DNA of 64,000 nucleotides from Roseomonas populi (GCF_024594815.1 NZ_JANJOU010000003.1:186001-250000), one strand, 5' to 3'. Positions 35,591-45,792 are shown, counted from the first letter of the stretch. Notes: generated by a model from the letters alone, not told the origin. Made by a program: numbers and translations.

Positions 35591-37948
35591 TTAACCATGT
35601 GTTAACCCCGGCCCATTCCCAGCCTCGATGATCGCCTTGATCCGGGTGGCCAGCACATCCATCGGGAAGGGCTTGGTCAGCACGTGCATCCCGGGGGCGA
35701 GGTGGCCGTTGCCGATGGCCGCGTTCTCCGCGTAGCCCGTGATGAACAGGATCTTCAGCTCCGGCCGCAGCTCCCGCGCCGCATCGGCCACCTGGCGGCC
35801 GTTCATGCCCCCGGGCAGGCCGACATCGGTGATCAGCAGGTCCAGCCGCGCGGGGGAGCGGAGCACCTTCAGCGCGCCACTGCCGTCCGAGGCCTCCAGG
35901 GCGGCATAGCCCAGCTCCTCCAGCACCTCCGTCACCAGCATCCGGACCGTCGGCTCGTCGTCCACCACCAGCACCGTCTCGCCGCTCCCGGCGCGGGGCG
36001 GGGCGCCGGGGGCCGGCGCCCTCTCCTCCTCCACCGTGCCCCAGTGGCGCGGCAGGTACAGGCGCATCGTCGTGCCGTGGCCGGGCTCCGAGTAGATCCG
36101 CACCTGGCCACCGGACTGCCGGGCGAAGCCGTAGATCATGGAGAGGCCGAGGCCGGTGCCCTGGCCCACGGGCTTGGTGGTGAAGAAGGGATCGAAGGCG
36201 CGGGCCACCACCTCCGGCGGCATGCCCGTGCCGGTATCGGTCACGCAGACCGTCACGTACTGGCCGGGCTCCATGTCGCGTTCCCGCGCGGCGCGGTCGT
36301 CGATCCAGGAATTCGCCGTCTCGATCGTCAGCCGCCCGCCATCGGGCATGGCGTCCCGCGCGTTGATGGCCAGGTTGAGGATGGCGTTCTCCAGCTGGTG
36401 GGGATCGCAGAGGGTGGGCCAGAGGCCGACAGCCAGCACCGTCTCCACCTCGATGGCCGGGCCCATGGTGCGGCGGATCAGCTCCTCCATCCCCTGGATC
36501 AGGCGGTTGGCCCCGGTGGGCTTGGGGTCCAGCGTCTGCCGGCGGGAGAAGGCGAGCAGCCGGTGCGTCAGCGCCGCCGCGCGATCCGCCGCGCCCTGGG
36601 CCGCCACGACGTAGCGGTCCACCTGCGCGAAGCGGCCCTGCGCGATGCGGGCGCGCAGCAGCTCCAGCGATCCGACGATGCCGGTGAGAAGGTTGTTGAA
36701 ATCGTGCGCGATGCCGCCCGTGAGCTGACCCACGGCCTCCATCTTCTGGCTCTGGCGCAGCGCCTCCTCGGCTTGGCGCAGCGCCTCCGCCCGCTCCCGC
36801 TCCTCCGTCACGTCGCGCCCGACGGCGCTGATCAGCCCCTCGCCATAGGCGGCGGACCAGTCGATCCGGCGCCAGCTGCCGTCCTTGTGGCGGTAGCGAT
36901 CGTCCACCCGCATCACCGGCCCATCCCCGGAGAGGCGCGCCAGCCGGTCCCGGCCACCCTCCGCGTCCTCCGGGTGGATGAAGTCCAGCACGCTGCGGCC
37001 GACGACCTCCTCCTCCCGCCAGCCCAGTGTGGCCTGCCAGGCGGGGTTCACCGCAACGATCGTCCCCTCCGGCTTCAGGACGAGCATGACATCGGCCGAG
37101 AGGCGCCAGAGGCGGTTGCGGTCCGCCGTGCGGGCGGCCACCTCGGCCTCCAGCCCCTCGTTCAGGGCGCGGAGCTGCCCCTCTGTCCGCTTGGTGCCGG
37201 TGATGTCGTAGATCACGCCGCTGAAGCGTAGGTCCGCGGTCTCGGCGTCCCGCAGGTACTCGCCGCGCCGCTTCAGCCAGCGCGTCTCGCCCGTGTCGGC
37301 GCGGGCGATGCGGAACTCGGCCTCCTCCGCCGTGCCGGGCACGGGCCGGGCGTCCTCGTCGATCACGGGCGCGTCGCCGGGATGCACCAGGGCGTTGACG
37401 GTGCGGACCGGCAGGTCCGCCGCGGAGCGCAGGCCGAGAAGCTGGCAGAACTGGTCCGAGACGGCGGCGGTGGCGAAGCCCGGCATGTACTCGAAGGTGC
37501 CGATCCCGCCCGCCGTCTGCGCGATGCGCAGGCGCTCCTCCACCCGCTTCTGGTCCGTCACGTCCACCAGCGTGCCGAGGAAGTGGCCGGGGCCGCCATC
37601 CGCGTCCGGGTAGCGGCGGCCGCGCGCATGGACCCAGCGCAGGCCGAGGCCGGGCACGAGGACGCGGCATTCCCGGGAAAGCAGCTCCGCCCCGCGCAGG
37701 ATGGCGCCGATCGCCAGGCGGATGCGGGTGCGGTCCTCCTCGTGGATGGCGGCGAAGAAGGAGGCGGGCGCGACGCCCCGCGCCGCTTCCTCCGGCGTGA
37801 CGCCGAGCAGGGCGGCGAGGCGGGCGTCCCCGGTGATCCGCCGCTCCGCCACGTCCCAGTCCCAGGAGGCGAGGATGCCGGCCGCGGCCAGGGCGTCCCG
37901 CAACTGGCGGCCCTCGCCGCTCCTGTCGTCCGGCAGGCTCACGCCCAC
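35591..37948 (-). CDS. PAS hybrid sensor histidine kinase with receiver domain
   Basis: The ~785-residue cytoplasmic kinase has no transmembrane segment that I can see. It has three PAS domains (about residues 10-130, 140-260 and 285-400; W-D-W-D-V-A-E-R-R, then V-F/Y-D-I-T-G-T repeats). A short coiled coil follows, then the H-box G-G-I-A-H-D-F-N-N-L-L (near 414), an HATPase domain (N-x-A-I-N-A-R-D-A-M, D-T-G-T-G-M) and a receiver (L-V-V-D-D-E-P-T-V-R, phospho-Asp in I-T-D-V-G-L near 707). Flavin- or haem-type sensing cannot be judged. The start is GTG at about 37948, after which V-S-L-P-D-D begins; no strong SD supports it. No partner regulator is adjacent. Confidence 0.85.
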   Translation of the reverse strand: MGVSLPDDRSGEGRQLRDALAAAGILASWDWDVAERRITGDARLAALLGVTPEEAARGVAPASFFAAIHEEDRTRIRLAIGAILRGAELLSRECRVLVPGLGLRWVHARGRRYPDADGGPGHFLGTLVDVTDQKRVEERLRIAQTAGGIGTFEYMPGFATAAVSDQFCQLLGLRSAADLPVRTVNALVHPGDAPVIDEDARPVPGTAEEAEFRIARADTGETRWLKRRGEYLRDAETADLRFSGVIYDITGTKRTEGQLRALNEGLEAEVAARTADRNRLWRLSADVMLVLKPEGTIVAVNPAWQATLGWREEEVVGRSVLDFIHPEDAEGGRDRLARLSGDGPVMRVDDRYRHKDGSWRRIDWSAAYGEGLISAVGRDVTEERERAEALRQAEEALRQSQKMEAVGQLTGGIAHDFNNLLTGIVGSLELLRARIAQGRFAQVDRYVVAAQGAADRAAALTHRLLAFSRRQTLDPKPTGANRLIQGMEELIRRTMGPAIEVETVLAVGLWPTLCDPHQLENAILNLAINARDAMPDGGRLTIETANSWIDDRAARERDMEPGQYVTVCVTDTGTGMPPEVVARAFDPFFTTKPVGQGTGLGLSMIYGFARQSGGQVRIYSEPGHGTTMRLYLPRHWGTVEEERAPAPGAPPRAGSGETVLVVDDEPTVRMLVTEVLEELGYAALEASDGSGALKVLRSPARLDLLITDVGLPGGMNGRQVADAARELRPELKILFITGYAENAAIGNGHLAPGMHVLTKPFPMDVLATRIKAIIEAGNGPGLTHG

Positions 37949-38135
37949 GGCTGGCCCATGGGGGCGTGGTTCACGATCGACTCGTCCTCGGGTGGCCTCG
38001 GCGCGCCGGGCAACGGCGACTGATGACCGGCTTCCCCAACGCGTACAAGGCCCGCGCGTTCCACCCACTCATGCTTGATGCCCCGCGCAACCCCGCCCCG
38101 GTCCGGGCGATAGGCCCTTGAACCCGGAGGGACCC

Positions 38136-38591
38136 ATGCACGCCAAGATCACCGTCCACGTCAGCCCGGACCGCCTTTTCGCCTGGCTGTCGGACCCTGC
38201 CAATGTCCGCCACTGGTTCGCCCATCTCCGGCACGACGCGGATGTCCTGCCGGAAGCCGGGATGAGCGCCGACGAGGCCGCCCGCACCATCCGCTGGAAC
38301 ACGGACCCTGCCGGGCGGATGGAGGTGAAGGGTTCCGGCCAGGTGGCCGACCTCTCCCTGACCTTCGAGGAGGGCGGGCGCGAGCACGAGGCGCCGGTTG
38401 AGGAGGAAAGCCCGGACGACGCCCCGACCAATGCCGGCAACGCCCTGCGGAGCATCAAGAGCCATGTGGAGGCCGCCGATGGCGGCGACCCGGACATGCA
38501 CACGCCCGGCGTCGTCTCCAAGGAGGCGGTGGAGGAGGCGGACCGGGAGATTGCGGCCGACCCGGAGCACAGCGGCACGCCGCGGCGCTGA
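38136..38591 (+). CDS. SRPBCC-like protein of unknown function
   Basis: The 151-residue protein starts M-H-A-K-I-T-V-H-V-S-P-D-R-L-F-A-W-L-S-D-P, which resembles the first strand and helix of START/SRPBCC ligand-binding folds. The C-terminal half is acidic and probably disordered (E-E-E-S-P-D-D-A, E-A-V-E-E-A-D-R-E). The fold is therefore incomplete or unusual. GGAGGG precedes the ATG at 38136 by four bases; a TTG six codons earlier is spurious. It is divergent from the kinase gene across ~190 bases and convergent with the thioesterase gene. Function is unknown. Confidence 0.7.
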   Translation: MHAKITVHVSPDRLFAWLSDPANVRHWFAHLRHDADVLPEAGMSADEAARTIRWNTDPAGRMEVKGSGQVADLSLTFEEGGREHEAPVEEESPDDAPTNAGNALRSIKSHVEAADGGDPDMHTPGVVSKEAVEEADREIAADPEHSGTPRR

Positions 38592-38612
38592 CCGGCCCTT
38601 CCTGAACCGTTC

Positions 38613-38641
38613 GGAACCAAGGGGCTTTGCCCTTTGGTTCC
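38613..38641. terminator. hairpin between convergent genes
   Basis: GGAACCAAGGG and CCCTTTGGTTCC pair with one bulged T around a 6-base loop in the 73-base gap between the convergent SRPBCC-like and thioesterase genes. No T-tract follows, so a bidirectional terminator is plausible, not certain. Confidence 0.5.
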
Positions 38642-38664
38642 CCGGACCGGCCATCAGCCAGGGG

Positions 38665-39105
38665 TCAGGCCGGATCCCCTTCCCGCCTCGGCCCGGGCCG
38701 GGCGGCCAGCACCTTCCAGATCCCGTCGGCGGCCGCCACGAGGCGGTCACCCACGGTGAGTTGCCCGCGCAGGAAGATCACGGATTTCGCAAGTCGCACC
38801 ACCTCGCCCCGCGCCTCCAGGAACTCCCCGGGATGGGCGGCGGCGACGAAGTGGGTGTTCAGCTGCATCGTCACGGAGGGGCGCTGGCCGGTGGCGTACC
38901 AGGCGGTGAGGCCCAGCGTGTTGTCCAGCATCGTCATCAGCAGCCCGCCATGGGTGATGCCGTGGCCGTTGAGGTGATGCGGCTCCACGACCAGCCCGTA
39001 GGCCCAGCCATCCCCTTCCGGCCGTGACCAGTAGGGGCCGGTATGGCCGGAAAAGCCCACGGGCGGGCGGCGGGACCAGCCCGCCGCTTCGGGGTTGAAG
39101 GTCAC
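38665..39105 (-). CDS. PaaI-like hotdog thioesterase
   Basis: The 146-residue protein has the hotdog fold signature of acyl-CoA thioesterases: N-G-H-G-I-T-H-G-G-L-L-M-T-M-L-D-N (catalytic-type H-G-G-...-D/N helix, about residues 47-63). V-T-M-Q-L-N-T-H-F follows, and a last strand reads A-D-G-I-W-K-V-L. These enzymes free CoA from aromatic or fatty acyl-CoA. It overlaps the end of the fatty-acid oxidation gene upstream by four bases, so it is translated with it and probably clears acyl-CoA intermediates. The start ATG at 39105 is well placed. Confidence 0.9.
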   Translation of the reverse strand: MTFNPEAAGWSRRPPVGFSGHTGPYWSRPEGDGWAYGLVVEPHHLNGHGITHGGLLMTMLDNTLGLTAWYATGQRPSVTMQLNTHFVAAAHPGEFLEARGEVVRLAKSVIFLRGQLTVGDRLVAAADGIWKVLAARPGPRREGDPA

Positions 39106-41186
39106 GCGGCCGCCTTCTCGTCGAGCGCGGTGAAGCTGCTGCCCTCATGCGCCAGGCGCAGCAGAAGGGCGGCGGGCTCCAGGTTCGTATCGCCGGAGGC
39201 GGCGGCGAACTCGCGCAGGCGGGCGACGATCTTCGGCAGGCCGACGCTGTCCGCGTAGAACATCGGGCCGCCCGTCCAGGCCGGCCAGCCATAGCCGTTG
39301 AGCCAGACCGTATCGATGTCGCCGGCGCGCGCGGCGATCCCCTCGCCCAGGATCCGCGCGCCCTCGTTGATCATGGGGAAGAGGAGGCGCTGCAGGATTT
39401 CCTCCTGCGGGATGGCGCGGCGGGAGATGCCGCGCTCGGCGGAGATGCGCTCGATCAGCGTTGCCACCTCCGGATCGGGCGCGCCGGTGCGGCCGTCGGC
39501 GGAGTAGTCGTAGAAGCCGCGCTTGGTCTTCTGGCCGAAGCGGCCCGCCTCGGCCAGGGCATCGGCCACGGGCGCGGTCTTCAGGTTCATGGCCTTGCGG
39601 ATGCGCCAGGACACGTCGATCCCCGCCAGGTCCGACATGGCGAAGGGGCCCATGCGGAAGCCGAAATCCGTCAGGGCCTTGTCCACGTCCTGCGGCAGCG
39701 CGCCTTCGAGCAGCAGGCGCTCGGCCATGGCGGTCCGGCGGGCGAGCATGCGGTTGCCAATGAAGCCGTAGCAGACGCCCGAGACCACCGGCACCTTCGC
39801 CAGCTTGCGGCCGATCTCCATGGCGGTGGCCAGGGCGTCCGGCGCCGTCTCCTTCCCCCGCACCACCTCCAGCAGCTTCATCACGTTGGCCGGGGAGAAG
39901 AAGTGCATTCCCAGCACGTCGGCGGGGCGGGAGGTAGAGGCGGCGATCTCGTCCACGTCCAGGTAGGAGGTGTTGGTGGCGAGGATGGCGCCGGGCTTGG
40001 CGATCTCCTGGAGCTTGCCGAAGATCTCCTTCTTCAGCCCCATCTCCTCGAACACCGCCTCGACCACGAGGTCGGCCCCGGCGGCGGCCTCAAGGCCGAC
40101 CTTGCCCTCGATCAGGCCCATGCGCTTCGCCTTGGCGTCCTCCGCCAGGCTGCCGCGCTTCACGGAGGTGGCGTAGTTGCCCTCCACCCGCTCCAACCCG
40201 CGCTGCAGGTTCTCCTCGGTGGTCTCGATCAGCGTCACGGGGATGCCGGCATTGGCGAAGCACATGGCGATGCCGCCGCCCATGGTGCCCGCGCCGATCA
40301 CGGCGGCGCGCTGAACCGGGCGGGCCGCGGTGCCCTTGGGCAGGCCGGGGATGCGGGCCGCCGCGCGCTCGGCGAAGAAGACGTGGCGCAACGCGGCGCT
40401 GCGCGGATCGTCCCGCAGGCGGGTGAAATGGGCGCGCTCCACCGCCAGCCCCTCCTCGAAGGGCTTGTCGAAGGCGGCGCGGACGGCGTCCACGCAGGCC
40501 TCCACGCTCGGGTTGTTCGGGTTGCGCTTCAGGATGGCGGCGGCCGCCTCCTCGAAGGCCTCGCGCGCGCCCAGGTTCGTGCGGTCCTTCGGCACGGCGG
40601 GCAGCGCGCCGCCGGCGAGCTTCAGGGCCAGGGTCTTGGCGGCGGCCACCACGTCCTCGGCCACCTCGTCCACCAGCCCGTTCGCCTGGGCCTCCTTGGC
40701 GGAGATCGGCTTGCCCTCCGCCATGATCTTCAGCGCGGGGGCGGCGCCGATCAGGCGGGGCAGGCGCTGCGTGCCGCCGGCGCCGGGCAGGATGCCGAGA
40801 TTCACCTCCGGCAGGCCGAGCTTCGCGGAAGGCGCGGCGACGCGGGCGTGGCAGCCCAGCGCCACCTCCAGCCCGCCGCCCAGCGCCGCGCCGTTGATGG
40901 CGGCGACCACGGGCTTGGAGAGGGATTCGAGGGCCGCGATCGTCTCCGGCAGGCTCGGCGGCACGGGCGGCTTGCCGAATTCGGAGATATCGGCGCCGGC
41001 GATGAAGGTCTTGCCCTCGGCGGCCAGCACGATGGCGCGCACGGCGGGGTCGGCGGCGGCAGCCTCGGCGGCGCGCTTCAACCCGCCGCGAACGGCGGCG
41101 CTCAAGGCATTCACCGGCGGGTTAGCGATGCGGATGAGGGCGATTCCGTCCTCGACGCTGCTGGTGACCGGCTCCTGCTGAGTCAT
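39102..41186 (-). CDS. enoyl-CoA hydratase/3-hydroxyacyl-CoA dehydrogenase, FadJ/FadB-like
   Basis: This 694-residue bifunctional beta-oxidation enzyme has an N-terminal crotonase (A-A-E-G-K-T-F-I-A-G-A-D-I near residues 56-68 and the oxyanion region G-A-A-L-G-G-G-L-E near 101, G-L-P-E-V-N-L-G-I-L-P-G). The 3-hydroxyacyl-CoA dehydrogenase part has G-A-G-T-M-G-G-G-I-A near 298, H-F-F-S-P-A-N-V-M-K and two C-terminal domains. AGGAGAG precedes the ATG at 41186. The frame extends 73 codons upstream through promoter DNA and is not translated. It overlaps the thioesterase. A CAAACCGTTG stretch near 41207-41216 resembles fatty-acid regulator sites, but weakly. Confidence 0.93.
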   Translation of the reverse strand: MTQQEPVTSSVEDGIALIRIANPPVNALSAAVRGGLKRAAEAAAADPAVRAIVLAAEGKTFIAGADISEFGKPPVPPSLPETIAALESLSKPVVAAINGAALGGGLEVALGCHARVAAPSAKLGLPEVNLGILPGAGGTQRLPRLIGAAPALKIMAEGKPISAKEAQANGLVDEVAEDVVAAAKTLALKLAGGALPAVPKDRTNLGAREAFEEAAAAILKRNPNNPSVEACVDAVRAAFDKPFEEGLAVERAHFTRLRDDPRSAALRHVFFAERAAARIPGLPKGTAARPVQRAAVIGAGTMGGGIAMCFANAGIPVTLIETTEENLQRGLERVEGNYATSVKRGSLAEDAKAKRMGLIEGKVGLEAAAGADLVVEAVFEEMGLKKEIFGKLQEIAKPGAILATNTSYLDVDEIAASTSRPADVLGMHFFSPANVMKLLEVVRGKETAPDALATAMEIGRKLAKVPVVSGVCYGFIGNRMLARRTAMAERLLLEGALPQDVDKALTDFGFRMGPFAMSDLAGIDVSWRIRKAMNLKTAPVADALAEAGRFGQKTKRGFYDYSADGRTGAPDPEVATLIERISAERGISRRAIPQEEILQRLLFPMINEGARILGEGIAARAGDIDTVWLNGYGWPAWTGGPMFYADSVGLPKIVARLREFAAASGDTNLEPAALLLRLAHEGSSFTALDEKAAA

Positions 41187-41458
41187 GGACGGCTCTCCTC
41201 TTCCCTTCAAACCGTTGTTTTCACGCGAAACTTCCGGTCCGATGCCGGCGAGGAAAGAGCCGCCGCGCCGGGGCGTCAAGCGCGGGCGCGCAGATCGGCC
41301 CGGACCGGCGTTCCAACCCCGAAACAACACGCCTGCGTGAGAGGCCTGAGCAGCCCCCCTCCCCGGTGCTAGTTGCCAGAAGTCAGGTCCTTCCAGGGCT
41401 GACAAGGCCCGGACGGGACCACCGCGGCGATGGCGTCGCGGTCGGGGAGGATTGTCCT

Positions 41459-42259
41459 ATGGCCGAGAACACGTCGCGCACCATCATGCCGGGGGTACAC
41501 CCCGCCGCTCTCGCGGAACCCGCCATCCAGCGGATCGACATAACGGACCTGGGGGATTCCCTGGTCCAGGGTTGGCGGGACTTCCTGGAGGTGCCGACCC
41601 AGCTCTTCTTCCTCTGCCTCATCTACCCGGTAATGGGGCTCACCCTCGGCTTCGCCGCCTCGGGCAACAACCTGCTGCCGATCCTCTGGCCGCTGGCGGC
41701 CGGCTTTGCCCTGGTCGGCCCCGTCGCGGCGCTCGGCCTCTACGAGATGAGCCGCCGGCGCGAGCAGGGGCAGCCGGTCAGCTGGCGGGATGGGCTGCGC
41801 GCCTACGGCTCGGCCTCGATCGGGTCCATCCTCGGGGTGGGGGTGGTGCTGCTGGCCCTCTTTGTCGCCTGGATCGCCTGCGCCCTCTGGATCTGGCGCA
41901 CCACCATAGGCCCGGCCGAGGTCGGCTCCTTCACCGAGCTGTGGCGCGCGCTCCAGACGCCGGAGGGGACCCGGCTGATCCTGGTCGGCAACCTCGTCGG
42001 GTTCTGCTTCGCGGTCGTGGCGCTGGCGATCAGCGTCGTCTCCTTCCCGCTCCTGCTGGAACGCGACATCGGGGCGGGGGGAGCGATCCGCACCTCGCTG
42101 CGGGCGGTGATGGCCAACCCGGTGCCGATGGCGGCCTGGGGCGCGATCGTGGCCGGGCTGCTCTTCCTCGGCTCCCTGCCCCTCTTCGTCGGGCTGGCGG
42201 TGGTGATGCCGGTGCTCGGGCACGCCACCTGGCACCTGTACCGGAAGGTGGTGGCCTGA
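41459..42259 (+). CDS. DUF2189-type membrane protein
   Basis: The 266-residue protein has a soluble N-terminus (I-D-I-T-D-L-G-D-S-L-V-Q-G-W-R-D-F) and about six helices, beginning T-Q-L-F-F-L-C-L-I-Y-P-V-M-G and ending L-F-L-G-S-L-P-L-F-V-G-L. This is the pattern of DUF2189 proteins of alphaproteobacteria. It also carries the phrase S-F-P-L-L-L-E-R-D typical of that family. Function is unknown; genes of this kind sit near cytochrome c oxidase or ccm genes in several genomes. GGGGAGG lies eight bases before the ATG at 41459. It precedes ccmC by 80 bases, in the same direction. Confidence 0.85.
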   Translation: MAENTSRTIMPGVHPAALAEPAIQRIDITDLGDSLVQGWRDFLEVPTQLFFLCLIYPVMGLTLGFAASGNNLLPILWPLAAGFALVGPVAALGLYEMSRRREQGQPVSWRDGLRAYGSASIGSILGVGVVLLALFVAWIACALWIWRTTIGPAEVGSFTELWRALQTPEGTRLILVGNLVGFCFAVVALAISVVSFPLLLERDIGAGGAIRTSLRAVMANPVPMAAWGAIVAGLLFLGSLPLFVGLAVVMPVLGHATWHLYRKVVA

Positions 42260-42339
42260 CGAGGGAATGAACGGGGGCGGCGCGATCCGGGCCGGGCTGG
42301 GCGTTCCAGCGCGGCCCGGACAGGTCTAGAACGGACCCG

Positions 42340-43134
42340 ATGCGCCCCATGCCGCCCCCTGCGCCCGCGCCGATCCTGCACCGTTTCGCCAATCCCGGCC
42401 GCTTCCTGCGGGCGACAAAGCCGCTGATGCCCTGGCTCTGGGGGCTTTCGCTGGCGGTGCTGCTGCCGGCGGCGGGGTGGGCGCTGCTCCTCTCCCCCGC
42501 CGATTGGCAGCAGGGGGAGACGGTGCGGATCATGTACGTCCACGTGCCCATGGCCTGGCTGGCAATGTCCGGCTACGCGGGCCTCGCCCTCGCCTCCGTG
42601 CTGGCACTGGTGTGGAAGCACCCTCTGGCGGATCTGGCGGCGCGGGAGCTTTCACCGGTGGGGGCGGTCGCCACGGCGCTCTGCCTGGCCACGGGCAGCC
42701 TCTGGGGGCGGCCGATGTGGGGCACCTGGTGGGCCTGGGACGCGCGGATGACCTCCGTGCTGGTGCTGTTCTTCCTTTGGGTCGGGCACGCCGCGATCAC
42801 CCGCGCCTTCGAGGACGAGGAGCGCGGGGCGCGGATGGGCGCCATCCTCGCGCTCGTGGGGGTGGTGAACCTGCCGATCGTGAAGTTCTCCGTGGACTGG
42901 TGGAACACGCTGCACCAGCCCGCCAGCGTGGCGCGGATGGCCGGGCCTTCCATGCACGTCTCCATGCTCGGGCCGCTCCTGGCCTGCGCGATCGGCTTCA
43001 CCCTTCTCTTCACCACGCTGGTGCTGGCGCGGGTCCGGGCAGCGGTGATGGAGCGGCGCGTGGCGGCGTTGGAGCTGGCGCGGGCGCGCGCGGCGGATCG
43101 CCCGGCGCCAGGAGATGCGGTGGTGACGGCATGA
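42340..43134 (+). CDS. ccmC: heme handling protein CcmC
   Basis: CcmC loads haem onto the chaperone CcmE during System I cytochrome c maturation, in the inner membrane. The 264-residue protein has six predicted helices, the M-Y-V-H-V-P-M-A-W segment with a conserved haem-ligand histidine, and the tryptophan-rich [10 protein letters not shown] motif that holds haem. A second conserved histidine is in P-S-M-H-V-S-M. The last ~30 residues are a soluble Arg/Ala tail. The ccmA and ccmB genes usually found upstream are absent here. Its stop overlaps ccmD (ATGA). Confidence 0.95.
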   Translation: MRPMPPPAPAPILHRFANPGRFLRATKPLMPWLWGLSLAVLLPAAGWALLLSPADWQQGETVRIMYVHVPMAWLAMSGYAGLALASVLALVWKHPLADLAARELSPVGAVATALCLATGSLWGRPMWGTWWAWDARMTSVLVLFFLWVGHAAITRAFEDEERGARMGAILALVGVVNLPIVKFSVDWWNTLHQPASVARMAGPSMHVSMLGPLLACAIGFTLLFTTLVLARVRAAVMERRVAALELARARAADRPAPGDAVVTA

Positions 43135-43277
43135 GCGCGCATCTGTGGAACGTGGCGGCAGCCTGGGCGCTGGCGGCGGTCGGCTTCGGCGGCCTGTCGC
43201 TGGGGGCGGTGCTGCGCCACCGGGCAGCGGCGCGGCGGCTGGGCGAATTGGAGCGCGGCCCGAGGGGAACGGCATGA
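43131..43277 (+). CDS. ccmD: heme exporter protein CcmD
   Basis: The 48-residue single-span protein helps release holo-CcmE from CcmC. It starts [14 protein letters not shown], has a helix ending in L-S-L-G-A-V-L and a positively charged tail R-H-R-A-A-A-R-R-L. It is called by size, one membrane helix, position between ccmC and ccmE and ATGA overlaps on both sides. It is too short for most gene finders. Confidence 0.85.
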   Translation: MSAHLWNVAAAWALAAVGFGGLSLGAVLRHRAAARRLGELERGPRGTA

Positions 43278-43831
43278 GCGGCGCGACGGCGGTCCGGGGA
43301 GGAAAGCCCGGCGGGCTGGGGCTGGCCGCGGCGCGGCGGCGGCGGCGGCTCTGGGTGCTGCTGCTCTGCGGGCTGGGGCTTGGCATGGCGGCGGCGCTGG
43401 CGCTGACGGCCTTCCAGGACAACCTCGTCTTCTTCCGCTCCCCCTCCGACATCGCGGCCGGCATGGGCCATGACGGCCGGGCCTTCCGCCTGGGCGGGCT
43501 GGTGGAGGCAGGCAGCGTGGTGCGGGACGGCGCGGAGGCGCGCTTCCGCGTGACGGACGGCGCGAACACGATCTCGGTCGCCTATCGCGGCGTGCTGCCC
43601 GACCTGTTCCGGGAAGGCCAGGGCGTGGTGACGCTGGGCAAGATGCTGCCGGACGGCTCCTTCGCCGCCTCCGAGGTGCTGGCGCGGCACGACGAGACCT
43701 ATATGCCGCCCGAGGTGAAGGACGCGCTGGAGCGCAGCGGGCACTGGAACCCCAGCCAGGGCGCGGCGCCGCCGGCGGCGGGGTGGAACACGATGCAGCC
43801 GGCCCCGGCCGGAGCCAGGACGGGCGGATGA
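43274..43831 (+). CDS. ccmE: heme chaperone CcmE
   Basis: CcmE is a periplasmic haem chaperone anchored by one N-terminal helix. The 185-residue protein has an Arg-rich start, a helix ([11 protein letters not shown]), the OB-fold ([25 protein letters not shown]) and the haem-binding histidine in [12 protein letters not shown] (H-x3-Y form). The end is a Pro/Ala tail. The ATG at 43274 overlaps the ccmD stop, and the stop overlaps ccmF. Confidence 0.95.
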   Translation: MSGATAVRGGKPGGLGLAAARRRRRLWVLLLCGLGLGMAAALALTAFQDNLVFFRSPSDIAAGMGHDGRAFRLGGLVEAGSVVRDGAEARFRVTDGANTISVAYRGVLPDLFREGQGVVTLGKMLPDGSFAASEVLARHDETYMPPEVKDALERSGHWNPSQGAAPPAAGWNTMQPAPAGARTGG

Positions 43832-45792
43832 TTCCTGAACTCGGGCATTTCGCCCTGGCGCTCGCGCTGGCGCTGGCGCTCGCCCAATCCGTGCTGCCGC
43901 TGGTCGGCGCGCAGCGGGGGGAGGCGCGGCTGATGGCTTCCGGCGCCGGGCTCGCCACGGGCGTACTGGTGGCGGTGGCCGCCGCCTTCGCCGCGCTGCT
44001 GTGGTGCTTCGCGGAGAACGACACCACCGTTTCCAACGTCGTGCAGAACAGCCACTCCGCCAAGCCCATGCTCTACAAGCTGGCCGGCGCCTGGGGGAAC
44101 CACGAGGGCTCCATGGTGCTGTGGGTGCTGATCCTCGCCCTCTGCGGCGGGGCCGTCTCCCTCTTCGGGCGCGGGCTGCCGGGAGCGCTGCGGGCGCGGG
44201 TGCTGGCGGTGCTCGGGATGATCGCGGTGGGGTTCCTGGCCTTCATTCTCGCCACCTCCAACCCCTTCACGCGGGTCTGGCCGCCGGCGGTGGATGGGCA
44301 GGGGCTGAACCCCGTGCTGCAGGATCCCGGCCTGGCCTTCCACCCTCCCCTTCTCTACCTCGGCTATGTCGGCACGGCCGTGACCTTCGCCTTCGCCATC
44401 GCGGCGCTGATCGAGGGGCGGGTGGACGCGGCCTGGGGGCGCTGGGTGCGGCCCTGGGCGCTGGCTTCCTGGTCCTTCCTGACGCTCGGCATCGCGCTGG
44501 GATCGTGGTGGGCCTATTACGAGCTGGGCTGGGGCGGGTACTGGTTCTGGGACCCGGTGGAGAACGCCTCCCTCCTGCCCTGGCTGGCCGGCTGCGCGCT
44601 GCTGCACTCCGCCATCGTGGTGGAGAAGCGGGAGGCGCTGAAGACCTGGTCGATCTTTCTCGCGATCCTCGCCTTCTCCATGTCGCTGCTCGGCACCTTC
44701 CTTGTGCGCTCGGGCGTGCTGAACTCCGTGCACGCCTTCGCCAATGATCCGGAGCGCGGCGTGTTCATCCTGGCGCTGCTGTTCATCACGGTGGGCGGGG
44801 CCTTCGCGCTGTTTGCGTGGCGCGCGCCGGCGCTGGTTCCCACCGGGATCTTCGCACCGCTCTCGCGCGAAGGCGCGCTGGTGTTGAACAACCTTCTCCT
44901 CTGCACGGTCGCGGCGGTGGTGCTGGCAGGCACGCTGTATCCGATGTTCGCGGACCTGATGCTGAAGGCGAAGATCTCCGTCGGGCCGCCCTTCTACCAG
45001 GCCACCGTCTTCCCGCTGGCGCTGCCGCTCATCCTGGCCATGGCGGCGGGGCCGTTGATGGCGTGGAAGCGCGCGCGGGCCTGGCCGGTGCTGCAGCGGC
45101 TGTGGTGGGTGGCGGTGATCGCGCTCGGCGTGATCGCGCTGGTCTGGCTGGTGCAGGGCAGGCCCGTTCTGCCCGCGCTGGGCTTCGGCGCGGCGTGCTG
45201 GCTCATCCTCGCGGCCTTCGCCGATGTGGCGGAACGCATCGCCCTCCTCTCCCGCCCGCGCGCGGCCTTCGCGCGCGCCCGGGGGCTGCCGCGCGCGGCC
45301 TGGGGCGGGGCGTTGGCGCATGCGGGGTTCGGAATCAGCCTGCTCGGCATGGCCGGGATGGGGCTGGCGACAGAGCGTCTGGCGGCGGTGCGGCCGGGGG
45401 AGACGATTTCGCTCGGCGGGTATGAGTGGAGGCTGGAGGGCGTGCGCGACGTGGTGGGCCCGAACTTCACCGCGCGCCACGCCACCGTGACGGTGACGCG
45501 GAACGGCGCCCCGGTGACGGTGCTGGAGCCGGAGAAGCGCAACTTCCCCCTGGCCCGGCAGAGCACGACGGAGGCCGCCATCCACACCACCTGGGCGTCG
45601 GACCTCTACGCCGTGATGGGGGAGGAGGAGGGGGGCCGGGCGACGCTGCGGCTGCACCACAATCCGCTGGCGCCCTGGATCTGGCTCGGCGGCGCGGTCA
45701 TGGCGCTGGGCGGCGGAATCTCGCTGTCCGACCGCCGCGCGCGCGTGGGCGCGCCGGCTCGGCGCCGTGCGACGGCGGAGGTGCAGGCGTGA
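43828..45792 (+). CDS. ccmF: cytochrome c-type biogenesis heme lyase CcmF
   Basis: CcmF joins haem to apocytochrome c. The 654-residue membrane protein has about 15 helices, an early [10 protein letters not shown] motif and the [13 protein letters not shown] haem-handling motif near residues 232-244. A large periplasmic domain near the C-terminus has [12 protein letters not shown] use the ATG at 43828, overlapping ccmE by four bases; the 15-codon extension upstream is a shadow. The stop overlaps the GTG start of ccmG. Confidence 0.96.
   Translation: MIPELGHFALALALALALAQSVLPLVGAQRGEARLMASGAGLATGVLVAVAAAFAALLWCFAENDTTVSNVVQNSHSAKPMLYKLAGAWGNHEGSMVLWVLILALCGGAVSLFGRGLPGALRARVLAVLGMIAVGFLAFILATSNPFTRVWPPAVDGQGLNPVLQDPGLAFHPPLLYLGYVGTAVTFAFAIAALIEGRVDAAWGRWVRPWALASWSFLTLGIALGSWWAYYELGWGGYWFWDPVENASLLPWLAGCALLHSAIVVEKREALKTWSIFLAILAFSMSLLGTFLVRSGVLNSVHAFANDPERGVFILALLFITVGGAFALFAWRAPALVPTGIFAPLSREGALVLNNLLLCTVAAVVLAGTLYPMFADLMLKAKISVGPPFYQATVFPLALPLILAMAAGPLMAWKRARAWPVLQRLWWVAVIALGVIALVWLVQGRPVLPALGFGAACWLILAAFADVAERIALLSRPRAAFARARGLPRAAWGGALAHAGFGISLLGMAGMGLATERLAAVRPGETISLGGYEWRLEGVRDVVGPNFTARHATVTVTRNGAPVTVLEPEKRNFPLARQSTTEAAIHTTWASDLYAVMGEEEGGRATLRLHHNPLAPWIWLGGAVMALGGGISLSDRRARVGAPARRRATAEVQA

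Noticed and set aside
35067-37670. 867-codon frame running through the histidine kinase and iron-permease genes
   Set aside because: It becomes a real protein only in its last 142 codons (the iron-permease-like gene from 35495). The rest is a shadow of the kinase.
41207-41229. Possible fatty-acid regulator (PsrA/FadR-like) operator upstream of the beta-oxidation gene
   Set aside because: CAAACCGTTG and GTTTTCACGCGAAAC are only loosely symmetrical and match no known half-site well.
39147-41372. 741-codon frame opposite the fatty-acid oxidation gene
   Set aside because: It mirrors the real gene and its translation is repetitive Gly/Ala/His/Arg/Gln with no recognisable fold, SD or signal.
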